From contig JASANH010000209.1 of the NCBI GenBank assembly GCA_030248295.1, positions 372,001-436,000 on the forward strand: a stretch of 64,000 nucleotides of DNA. Direction: 5' to 3'. Under the pieces are notes generated by a model. It made no database searches. It was not told the DNA's origin and saw only the letters and a list, made by a program, of their open reading frames with translations. The DNA is from Mesodorylaimus sp. YZB2_4. Its lineage: Eukaryota > Nematoda > Enoplea > Dorylaimida > Dorylaimidae. Position numbers and translations under genes: made by a program. Position 1 is the stretch's first letter. The number at the start of each line of letters is the position of its first letter. Positions 34,101-44,100 of the stretch are shown piece by piece.

Positions 34101-34170
34101 GGTGGTGGCCGTGTACGGGGGCCTGGCCATTACCTTGCCCTTACTATACGCACTGTTCAAGGGCGGCTGA
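31148..34170 (+). CDS. CCDC51: CCDC51/MITOK, pore-forming part of the mitochondrial ATP-sensitive K+ channel
   Basis: Inner-mitochondrial-membrane protein. Four exons in phase: 31148-31222, 31287-31484, 32658-33152 and 33802-34170, giving 378 residues (human 411). The basic, acid-free N-terminus (MAVRRSFFNCLSLS) suits mitochondrial import; an in-frame ATG at 31091 is an alternative start. Family marks are RRYEDLIGLTEVKEAQ (human WDRYEEFVGLNEVREAQ), a coiled coil about 92-180, RESHEKERERGERTK leading into membrane span 1 (SIIGSAIGAFIGIVGTTV, about 185-205), a second coiled coil, and a C-terminal span (LVAVVAVYGGLAITLPLLYA) ending LFKGG. Intron 2 (1.2 kb) is a satellite-like array. Intron 3 carries a tRNA-like sequence and TCTGAAACC repeats. 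Confidence 0.9.
31540..31874. repeat. ATCGATCGAT-rich low-complexity sequence in CCDC51 intron 2
   Basis: Dense overlapping GATCGATC, ATCGAT and TGATCAATCGATCA words, self-complementary and able to fold into many hairpins. Similar sequence fills the rest of the intron and a block in PREB intron 2 (37790-38010). Confidence 0.7.
31875..32549 (+). repeat. Tandem repeat, 319-bp period, two full copies plus a partial
   Basis: Units start at GGTTGAGGAYTGATC (31875, 32194, 32513), exactly 319 bp apart. Units 1 and 2 are nearly identical. The third breaks off at TCGGGCATT near 32549. Each unit contains an ordinary half (CCTTTCCCCTCGGGCATTAC...) and a GATCGATC-rich half. It lies wholly within CCDC51 intron 2. 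Confidence 0.9.
33183..33253 (-). other. tRNA-related sequence in CCDC51 intron 3
   Basis: The minus strand has an A-box-like ATATGCGGTTAGGACG and a perfect B box (AGGGTTCGATTCCCGC) at tRNA spacing. The acceptor stem does not pair and the anticodon arm cannot be closed with a 7-nt loop. I read it as a tRNA pseudogene or SINE head. Confidence 0.5.
33284..33586 (+). repeat. Cluster of TCTGAAACCATATTTTACAC repeats
   Basis: Copies at 33284-33303, 33343-33362, 33417-33436, 33491-33510 and 33567-33586, spaced about 60-80 bp apart. Each is usually followed by (AC)n and alternates with GTCAGRTCWGCAGCC-type words, so the array is a degenerate tandem of roughly 70-bp units. The same 20-mer is at 7803-7822 and 49001-49020 (+) and 49585-49604 (-). 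Confidence 0.75.
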
Positions 34171-34466
34171 TCGTGAGAGATCGCCCATTCTAGGCACCAT
34201 ATTCCGTTCATTCGGCTAGACTGCTTTGTAATTTTTCCTGAGCTGCCTTTCTAGATTAGACCCGGTTATCAGCTGTCCCGTGCCATATGTCATGAATTTA
34301 TACATTTTTATGGACAGTCTATCAATCAATAAATCGATCCCAGCCAGAACACGCCTCGTGTCATCTGCGTAGCATCCATTCCTCTTCAGCCCAATGGCAG
34401 CCTAAAAGGACATTCAAAGTTGACTAACCCTCACCACCATATTGACTGCACTTTGCACTTGTCGAT
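34171..34466. other. CCDC51 downstream region
   Basis: Expected 3' UTR. CAATAAATCG near 34327 contains AATAAA, a possible poly(A) signal about 160 bp past the stop. Nothing else is recognised. Confidence 0.4.
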
Positions 34467-37000
34467 CAGAATACGTTGGGAATAATTCCCCAGAAATGTG
34501 TCGGACCCGAAAGATTATGTCATCATTTCCCCAAAGAACCATTAGACCTAGACGAAACCACCTTACCTTCTATTTCCGACAACTGTGCTACCCAAGTCCC
34601 CAGTGCTACGCCTGGTCTAAAAGCGTTGCATGTTCCGGACGGAAAGCCTCATCCGCAGGCCACAGCACATGCCACCTTTGACCACGTTGACTGATGACTA
34701 CGTCCCAACGACTGATCGGCCAGGCCACATCTGAAACCACATCCGAGTCAGTACCTTATCCTCAGCCCAGCCTACGGTCTGGAACAACAGTACTCATTCA
34801 GAATACGTTGGGATAACAACTCCCCAGAATATGTCGGACCCGAAAGGTTATGTCATCATTTTCCCAAAGAACCATCAGACACAGTCAGCCCCACCTACCT
34901 TCTATTTCTGACAGCCATGGTGCCAAAGTCCACACGGGCAACCGCAATGTGACCAGTCCTCCACCTGGTCCAGAAAAGTTACTGGCGCCGACTACGACCG
35001 ATTCTGGACGGACAGCTCCCATCCGCATGCACCCATGCTAGTCCCAATGACCGCCACATCTGAAAAACCCATCCGAGTCAGTATCCTATCTCCGCCCACG
35101 TTCCAACACCAAACCAGGATAGGCTCAGAATACGTTGGGATAACTCCCCAGAATGTGTCGGACCCGAAAGATAAATCATCATTCTTAACCCAGAATAGAA
35201 TACAAAAAAACCACGCTTACCATCTCAACACACCGCAAATTCTCTGATCGTGAGGCTAATCTGGAAAAAAAAGAAATTCCTTTCACTGTGCACCAAAAAA
35301 AGGGATTATTCATTCGTAAAAATGTGTTTTCAATGATTGATCAGTCCCGAAAGACGTCAATAGATCTTTTCAGCGTAAGCCAAACCCTTCGAATTTGAAA
35401 TTTCCGCTTACGCTGCTTATAACAAGACATCAAGGATCAGGCAGGTCTGTGTACGATCTTATGCAAATTTTTGCTAACATGATAAAGCTCAATATATACA
35501 ACTAACGGCACCGACGATAAAAAATATGAGAAATTGCTATTAAAACACTCGCGCTCGAGGATCTTAATTATTAATTTTGATCTACAAATCAAACAGATCT
35601 GCTCAAGGAGTGTAAAATTGTCATAAGCAGTCAAGCTACCGTAATCGCGGGAATTCAAATTTTGCTGACGCTGAACTGGTCTATTGATGACAGGGTCACC
35701 AAGCACCAACCCCTCCCCCAGTTGCGCGTACCTGCTCTCTAAGCTTCTCCGTTCGCCATATTACGCCCAATTCCGAGACTAAAACAACACAGAAACAGTC
35801 AGACTCCAAAATCCAAGCCATTCGGCACAGGCACAAATGACGTGGTCTCAGCAAACAAGCATTATCCTCAACTGGTATGTCAGCCCCGAAAGATGATACC
35901 ATCATCGACCCCTCGACCTAGAACTTATCCTCACGTACTGTAACTGCCTCACATACCTGCCATCACCATCCAACGATGTCCACCCACCATCGTTCTGTTG
36001 CTCAACTTGCCGTCCACCTGCAAAAACACACATCAGACCAGCCAATGCCCACCCCGACACCACTATTGCAGACCCCACTCAGCAAACAGCAATATCCTCA
36101 ACTGGTATGTCAGCCCCGAAAGATGATACCATCATTGTGTCCTCGCCCCTGGGTTTCTCACACTCTTCTTTCTTACCTGTCCGCTCTCCCACAATCACCA
36201 TTCTGAACCGACCACAATCCGATGCACCACTGAGCACAGTCTAACCTGCAACACGTAACAATATACCACGCATAATGTATGGAGACATCTGCCTCTCACG
36301 CTTACAGGGGAGGGTTCGACTCCCGCCCGGGTCAAAAATGATTTGTCAAATAGCCTCCCGTCCCCTTAACCCTCGAGTGCTTGACAACAAAAAAAGTACA
36401 GTATGACATGACATGTGTCAGCACAAAGCCACCACTCGCGTCCACCACCTACCTTCAGGCCCCCCCCCCCCCAAACCCACGCATCGTCAGCAATGCCCAA
36501 TACCCTCAACTGGTCTGTCAACCCTTCAAGATCACCCCCTTTATTGTCTCCACCCCTGCTTCCCTGCACATTTCTTCCTTACCTGCTGAACCAACTCCAA
36601 TCTGCATCACCACTGACCACCGTCCAACCTGCAACAACATATGCCACGCATGTATGCGATGTGTCAGCAGTATACATCATGTATGTATGTGTCAGCACAA
36701 AGCCAACCCCCCCCCCCGTTAACACATTGATTGTCAGCAATGCTCAATATCCTCAACTGATCTGCCCTTGCCAAACCACTACCCCATCACACTCTGCTGT
36801 AGACCCCATTGTGGCACCCCTGCCAAAGGTGAGACTACCTTCACACTCGCACCACTCACCTTCTCGTCTCCACAACGTGCACCCTTCCTTCGTCCATCAC
36901 TCGTCCATGCTACAATCACAAACCCCTCACCTCACACCAGCATCGACACTCCAAGCCACGATATCCTAGGCGATTCCGACCACAATCCAAAACACAACTC
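34467..37000 (+). repeat. Degenerate tandem array (about 330-bp units, then diverged units)
   Basis: CAGAATACGTTGGGA starts units at 34467, 34799 and 35126 (periods 332 and 327). Each is followed by ATGTCGGACCCGAAAG. A diverged form, CCTCAACTGGTATGTCAGCC plus CCGAAAGATGATACC, recurs at about 35868 and 36095. Weaker forms lie near 36502 and 36750. The sequence is rich in CCA/ACC words. The open frames across it are low-complexity and unlike any protein I know. Confidence 0.7.
36288..36400 (+). mobile_element. tRNA-related SINE fragment, family B (copy 2)
   Basis: GCCTCTCACGCTTACAGGGG, then the B box GGGTTCGACTCCCGCC, and a tail with CCTCGAGTGCTTG. It matches the minus-strand copy at 10441-10565. 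Confidence 0.55.
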
Positions 37001-37074
37001 CCACCAATAACTGCTTTATCCTCGCCCACACCCCCACCAGACCAGTACTCATCACAGTAAATTTAAATATTTCA

Positions 37075-40063
37075 TCACAATTCAAAAAATTCCAAGATAT
37101 AAAAAAGAAAAATCAATAAAAGTGATGAACAAAACAAAAGCCAAAAAGGGTTCGAAGATTTCTGACGATTAGCTACGACGTGCAATTGACAACAATTGGC
37201 CGCCGAGCAACTGACCAACGCGCAACTGGCCCCGTTCATTAATGGACTAAATGCACTACGATTCGATGGGCGTGTTGGAATAAAATCAACCGAAGTCACA
37301 AAAATTTCATGCGCTTCTTTCCACATTTGTAACGGATTTAAATTTTCCGTTTCCACAATCACAACACTGCCGCCCAGAGTTCCTAAATGCGAAAACTCAT
37401 ATATTTCGCTGCCAATGGACACTTCAAGAAAATCACTTCTCATTATTAGTTTTATTATGAAACGCAAAAAATTAATCAAAATTTAAATTTAAAATTGGCG
37501 GGAAAAGTAACACCCAACCATACTATTCTAGGTTTGCATCAAAATTTTAGCGCCTATATTCGGTCAGAAGCGCATTTTCACAAAAATTTTGACTCAGAAT
37601 CGCTCGACTATCAAAGAGGGGTCAGGGTTCAAAGGGTGCAGAAAATGATTATACATATCTTATCTTTCCAGGTTTTATAGACGAAAATTCGATTACCCGT
37701 ATCATTTTCACACTGTGACAGCGCTATTCAACCAATTTTAACTGATTTACAACACGATTACCCTTCCTCGGTTGAACGATTTTGCTACCTATGATCAATC
37801 GATCAGATCGATAAAGATCAGATTTAGCAAAATCGGTCGATTAAGATCAAGGTCGTCATCGATCGATCTAGCAGGCTAAGGAAAATTGATCGATTAGGAG
37901 GGAGGACGTTATCGATCGATCTGTCAGATATTGATCGATTTTCCAGGTATCGATCGAGCAGGCTCAGCAAAAAAGATCGATCGATCTGAAGATAATCCGC
38001 TAGATCGACCGATAGCATCTAAACACCCTCAAAAAGGCGAGTGATTCGAATTCGAAATGTCAAAATGCAGCCTCTCACAATTTCCCTGAAATTGGCTCTA
38101 AAGCTCCCATTTTCCATGACTTTTCGAGGTTTTCCAGCCTTTTTTGAATGAGTCCTGTTAAACATACCAAAAGCGGTCCAGCGGGAGGGTGCTGCTCAAA
38201 AATAATATCATCAGGCTTTGGTAATTAGGAACCTCGCAAAGTCGCACAGTATGCGCATGGCATGCACCAGCCTATTGCAACGCGACACTGCGCAGCCCCC
38301 TTTGTCTGCTAAACGCGGGAATCCTTCATTAAACATTCAAAAAGCTACTTTGCAGCATTTTCTGATTCAGGACAAAAATTTCTACTGTTTCTAGTTTTTT
38401 CCCTGAAATTTTTAAGATCTGTTCCCGCGTTTTGCAGACAAAGTAGTCCCCTAATGATTTTGTCTGCAAATTCTGTATATCAGTCATAAGAAATCGGACA
38501 ATATTGCATTCTGAGACGCGGTCTAGCTGCGTCTACAAAGCATAAAAATCACCTTCCTCGTATTCTTGAGGGCTTCCCGCTCCTTGCAGACAAAGAGGGC
38601 CGGACGGGGTGGCGTTGCAATAGGATGCTGCACTGCCTGCGCAGAGCGCGCGGCAATGCGAATCACTCACCCAATCCAAGAAAAGCTCCATTATCGCTAA
38701 CGCACACAGTCGAAACAACCTCGCCATTAGTTGGTGCCGTTTTATACAAAACTTGTCGACATCGATTATCGTTCAATGGTAATAACCAACGGGATAAATA
38801 GCAAGCTTGTTTTTTCGCATTTCTTACCACTGGAATTGAACAAGTAAAAAATGTATGCGATTTCGAAGTGGTCAACGCTGGAGCGAATCGACAAAATCGA
38901 TATCGATATTTGGTCGGTTTCGAGGGAGCACTGGCCGATGTTGCATTTGGTGTTGTACTTGGAGGTGGACTCCCTCGACCGGGTATATTTCCGAGAAAAG
39001 TAGCATCGAGCTGTGTCAAATCGGCTAATTTCGTAGCATCTTTTAATTGCCACACGTAACCAGCGCCGTCTCGACCGACGGTAACCAAACGTAGGCCTTG
39101 AGGACATATGTCCAAATCGTCCACGTCGTCTCGATGAGCATTATGATCGAGTAATTTCTTACACGATGGCCATTCCCAAACTCGAAAATGACCATCTGCG
39201 CCACCAGTAACTAAATTATTACCATTCGAATTCCATCGAACAACTTTTTGAAAAGCGGATAATTGTGATGGGTTGACTTTTACTGTCGACGGAGAAATTG
39301 AATCGGTTTGAAAATTTTTAATTTCTTCGCAATAAAAACCAAGTTTCTTTATGGCGCCAGGAGCTAATGGAGTAGTTATACCATTTTGTAATTGCGAAGA
39401 TGAACCACTGGTCGATCGATGACGCGATCGACGAGAATGATTGATCGGTGCGGCCTGACCATCAGTTGGTGAGACGAGTTGACCATTTAGAAAAACGGCC
39501 ACGTCGAATTTCATTTTATAGACATGACAGGAACCTAAAATTGAATAATAGTGAATGAAGACTGCGGAACGATGCTAAAGTTACCGACTAGATATGGATA
39601 TAAGGATATTATCCGCCCCCCCGGGCCTGGACTCCAACCTGATCCAGGGAAATTTAAATCCGGCCGATATCCGACTGCTGGATCGGCCGGATCTGCTGGA
39701 TTGGGCGACGCTGTAATCGCAAACTCTTATCAATCCCCTTCAAAAGAGCTCCCACTCAATCCAATCCCCTGTACAAAATGCTTACATACCCTCTTGTCCA
39801 CACGCCAAAAGATACGATCCGTTCTGTGCATCGACGGGAAGCACATCCAAGTTCATAGTTGCCATTAAGCCCGTATCGACAACAGTCGTTCGCATTAATT
39901 CCCACGAATTCTCGTGCACATCGAAGAGAAAGATTTCTACGTGGTTTGGCACACCCGTTCGTGCTTGACCTCCGCCACCGGCAACAAGGAAATGTCGATC
40001 GCCAATTGTTTTCACGCAATAAATTGGAAAAGGCGTTTCAAAAATGACGTTTTGCCGATTCAT
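37075..40063 (-). CDS. PREB: PREB/SEC12, ER-resident guanine exchange factor for SAR1
   Basis: WD40 protein of the ER membrane that loads SAR1 with GTP to start COPII coat assembly. Three exons in phase: 39790-40063, 38671-39534 and 37075-37382, giving 481 residues (human 417). Evidence is PFPIYCVKTIGDRHFLVAGGGGQARTG split across the first blade, VTGGADGHFRVWEWPS, LVTVGRDGAGYVWQ, GAFLGLG|TLGGSVVIVETE across the last junction, CCQLHVVANR, and a C-terminal membrane span (FWLLFCSSLLLIFLFYIL). The last acceptor (GCATTTAG at 37383-37390) was chosen because it restores the family's FLGLGT..GSV join; an upstream AG would add about 14 unusual residues. A Ser/Pro-rich insert at about 110-150 accounts for the extra length. 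Intron 2 holds a GATCGATC block. Confidence 0.92.
37790..38010. repeat. GATCGATC-rich block in PREB intron 2
   Basis: ATCGATCGATC words recur every 10-30 bp, as in CCDC51 intron 2 about 6 kb away. The sequence is strongly self-complementary. It holds no exon. Confidence 0.7.
38050..38155 (-). repeat. Dispersed 'AGGACTCATTCAAAAAAGGCTGG' intron repeat copy
   Basis: Minus strand: AGGACTCATTCAAAAAAGGC, TGGAAAACCTCGAAAAGTCATGG, then GGGAAATTGTGAGAGG. It is related to copies at 1840-2100, 3030-3260, 42000-42080, 46440-46750, 51470-51660 and 57880-58150, always in introns or spacers. Confidence 0.6.
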
Positions 40064-41155
40064 TTTCAATAAGTCTCGTTTTATGGCAAGGTTTTCCAAA
40101 AATTCGCAAAATCCGACGAAATTTGAACGACAAATTGCGAACCTGGCCAAAACACAAAATTCGCCACGTTGACCCTTGGCGCGCACAGTTGCTACTCGGG
40201 TAAAATGTAGTTTCGCGACGCGAGCGAACAGATGTCTGCTTTAGAGCGGCTAACATAGGTAGCGGCTTCCATCCATAAGGCAGGCAGGGCAGAGAGGCAG
40301 TCGGGTCGGCGGGTCGAGTCTAGAGGCGGTGGGGTGGTTGATACGGTTTCGCGGGAAAACTCTGTTTTGCGGATCAGGTAGTGTAGGAAATTTTTTATGT
40401 AATACTGTAAAGTAAATTGTGTAAACTGTTATCTTTTGAAATTATCCGAGGAAATTTAAAATTTTTTCCGATTTTTGTGAGCCGGTTTTTTCAGTCTGTT
40501 CTAAACACTCGCTCTGAAAGTATAGTAGCTATATTACTCAACGTACATTTTGCCCAAAAACAAAACAGCTTGATTCCTAGTAAATTACTGGGCCTACTAG
40601 CATGGTTACGAGATTGTTGTAGGCCATGCTCGGTAAACCGTGAAAACTACTCGGCTAGTCAGCTTTCCCAACCTTCCTCCCATCCGTTTTTTTTTTATTA
40701 TCGCGCCGACCTGCGAGTTTAAAGCTGCTATTTTGGAACCTATAATTTACTATTGGTGCAATTTTCTTTAGTTTGTTCTCCTTCCTATGTTTTCGTGGAC
40801 CAGTTTTTTTTCGCGGCTGTTTTCTTGGCACTTGTCTACTTTAGCGAGCCACCAAAAATTTTTTAAGTCCGACAGGTGAGAAAGAGAGAAATATATGATC
40901 GAGTAAGCAGAGATAACGATATTTGTATTGTGCAAAATTCTGAGGACGAGAAAAAAGAGTTGCGTAAGTATGAGTCATCGTGTCGATAATCTACCTCGCT
41001 TTTGACGTCATAGCTTTTGTATGGTACTCGGGTTTATGTCGAGCCGAACGCGCGTGCTACTTGATGAAACGGCGAAGCAGTAATCGCGCGTTTGTGTTTG
41101 TGCGTGGACTCGTTATGTTTTGCAAAATTCGAATGTTTCTGTTTCAGATAGTTTA
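40064..41155. promoter_or_regulatory. Shared upstream region of PREB (-) and RNF216 (+)
   Basis: The divergent genes have 1,092 bp between their start codons. A strong donor (TTGC|GTAAGTATG, exon end 40963) pairs with the acceptor TTTCTGTTTCAG (41147), so RNF216 probably has a non-coding first exon ending at 40963. No TATA box was identified. A GC-rich patch lies near 40285-40335. Confidence 0.5.
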
Positions 41156-44100
41156 ATGGACAGCGATTGCAGTTCATCAAACGATAATCATGCGGTGGAT
41201 AAAAATATTTCTAGCAGGAATTTACTGCCGAATTTAAATTCCATCCGTAACGACCACAGTGAATCGAAAAATAAAAGTAAAAGGAAACCAATCGATATCG
41301 ACTCCATGACTGATAAAGGAATTGGATTATCCAGGGATAAAACAGTTTTTGTAAGTTAGCAACATTTTTGGTAAAATTTTGGTAATGTTTATTGATTGAT
41401 TTTTAAGTTAGGAGAAGGTGACATTGGTGAATCACCGACCAAACGATCGAAAGCGTTGTCGTCGATCGATAGTCAATCTGATGCGGAAAAACCCGTCATT
41501 CCGGGCGCCAATGGTGACAGCGATGCGTCTTATCAGCCTTCGGTGAAACCGAAGAATCGAGATGATTCGTGGAGAACTGACGTTGTATTCGCTCAAACTG
41601 CATATTTGCATAAAAAATATCCGAAAGGTGATTTTAACGCGTGGTATTATCGATTGGAAAATGCCCATGATCCTGTAGCCGAGACGGATAAAATCGAAAA
41701 AGAATTGCAATCGAAGGATGATTCATCGGATGTGATTTTCAAATCGAAGAAGGAGGAAAATAATGAAGTTGCGGCACGTGTTCGAGTAAGTTCAGTTTAT
41801 GGTTTGATAAGCATCCGAAAATTAGTCAGGAAGCAAAAAGAAGGTACTTGTATTTTTGGCGTTAAAAACTTCGTACAAGGCGCGTAAAACGATTTTGAGT
41901 TTTTCAGACAAAAATTAAGGTTTTCGCTGATACTTTTGTTGATTTGAAACCTCAAAATGTAACCTTTTGCAATTTTACTTTGATTTTGGCTCATAAATTC
42001 TTAATTTTTTCAGGGGTCCTAGAAATTCCTTTTCTTTCGTGACTTTTCCAGGTTTTCCAAACTTGGATGAACCCTGCGTGTGCGCTTTGTTTGGAAGTAG
42101 CAGCATTAGACGGGGGAGACCTTGTTTTCTGGCGGTTTAGCACTGCAGGTCGGTCCTGAGATCGAGTTCTATTTTTCTGGCAGGGTATCTTGGACTTGGC
42201 TCGCTTCGTGGTCTTGGACTCATGTCAGCTCGATTCCTTGGGGGGGGGGGGGGGGCGCAAGGCTTACGATCGTCTAGGTCTCGAGGAGGGTCTGGCAAAA
42301 ACTTTTTCCAAAACGATCAAGTAGCTTAATACAAAATGGCAAACGTGGTAACAGAGGCGACTCTCGCAGTTTCGGATGCTTGGTTTTATTTTTTTTTTGG
42401 AATGTTTGTCGGCGTAGAATCCGCTGGACTTAAACATAGAGGCTTGGTCTGGCACCTCCCCCACTCCTTGTTTCTATGACACAGTAGGAGGTTGGGCTCT
42501 GATGTAGTTTAGGTTTTGATTTATCGCTAGCAGATACCGTTATCGAATAGTTTTTGTGAAAATGTGATGCGTATCGCCAAAAAAGCACAGAAGAAATCGG
42601 TAATTTTAATTTCGCGGTTGCCAGGGCGATGATAAAATGGTAGAGCTGATTTGTGAGTGGGAGAGATCGATGGGTTGATGTTTGCTAACCATGTGAGATC
42701 AATAGTTGATATTTTAGCCGCAGTGATTGCCGCAAGATTTGTGTAACCTTCGTGGCGAGTGGGAGAGTGATCGACGTCAACCTCTCGGGTTCATGTTTCA
42801 GCCGTAGGTGTGGCCGCAAAGCTTGCCTGCTCTAGTCAAATTTTGGCTCCCCCCCCCCCTATTCTCTCCTGCGTCTTCCTGGCTTGGGTAGAGTTAGCAG
42901 AGCTAGTTTAAATCAGCAGTTAAAGCATCAAATTCAGGACTGTATAGTATATTAGTCATATGGGGCAAAAGTCCTGCGATATTATCAATATTTGTTCAAC
43001 TAGATTTTTGTAATTAGCGAATGGATTGGGATAAAACTGGTTGTGCGCTCGTGAGCAGACTTTGCGAATTGCGAATGCCTAGGGCACAGGGCTTGCGTAA
43101 CTTAGAGTGGGGTAGTTTTTGAAAAGATGGAAATGGCAAGTATCAAAACCCCAAAAGATAAGTTACGAGATCTGATAGAAAGATGCAGACGTTTTTGAAT
43201 GCCCGCGCATATCCTAGATTGTTTGGTTATGACAGGAAGTCATGCTGTCTGCCAACATCGCTGACTTCGTCTGCTGGGAGAGTGGTCTGATCTTCCAGGG
43301 GGGGGGGGGGTCGGCGACATGGCGGCCCATTTTGGTTGCTTGTAGAAATTAAATTTTTTTAAATTTAAATTTTTGCTGCAAAAATTTAAAATTAGTTTGG
43401 GCCCTCCAAGGCAAAACATTAGGTTGTTTTAACTATAATAAAATGAAGTTTTTCTTTGGGGAGGAGGGGTCAAAAAAAGCAAAGGTACCCGCACACCCTC
43501 GCCGGGCAGGACATAGGGGGGTCTTCGCCATGTAAAAAAGTAGGCGGGTCAAAAACATTTGCACACCCTTGCTGGGCGGGACAGGGGGTCTAAAAAATGA
43601 GAAGGGTCCCCCCTTTACTAATTTTTTTAGGGCGGTCTACACCACCTTGGATACCCAGTCAGCGATGTTGCCGTCTGCTGATTGCTCGGAATGTTCCCGT
43701 TTCTGTGAGTGCGTTGATATAAGGACTCATGGGCGAGGAGAGGGTGGGTGGCGGACGCACGGGGAGTGTCCTCAGCTTATTTTTCTGGAGATCAGATCAG
43801 ATCGCCTGAGCCAAGCCTGATCTGATTGCGTGTGAGACAGGTCAGGCCAGGCCAGGTTCGGGTCGAGTCGAGTGAGTGTGTTAACTGTTCACATAGAGTA
43901 CTGCAGGCTGGATGGACAATCGGCCAGGGCTTGGTCAGTCAGGTCTTGGTCCAGCCCAGATACAATTTTATCGCTTTTGCCTCCTTTTCTTTCTCCCTGC
44001 TGGACCTGAAGTGCGCTGGGGGGGTTGAGAGCAAGGTTTAGTGTCATGGCCGGCCCCACCCCCTTGCCCATACTTGCAAACACCCAATGAGAACACTAGC

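Noticed and set aside
36415..36969. 184-codon Pro/Ser/Thr-rich frame
   Set aside because: Lies in the degenerate tandem array, overlaps other open frames and poly-C runs, and has no start context or domain.
37383..37424. Longer last PREB exon starting near 37424
   Set aside because: It would insert about 14 residues into the last WD40 blade; the AG at 37383-37384 joins FLGLG to TLGGSV as in the family.
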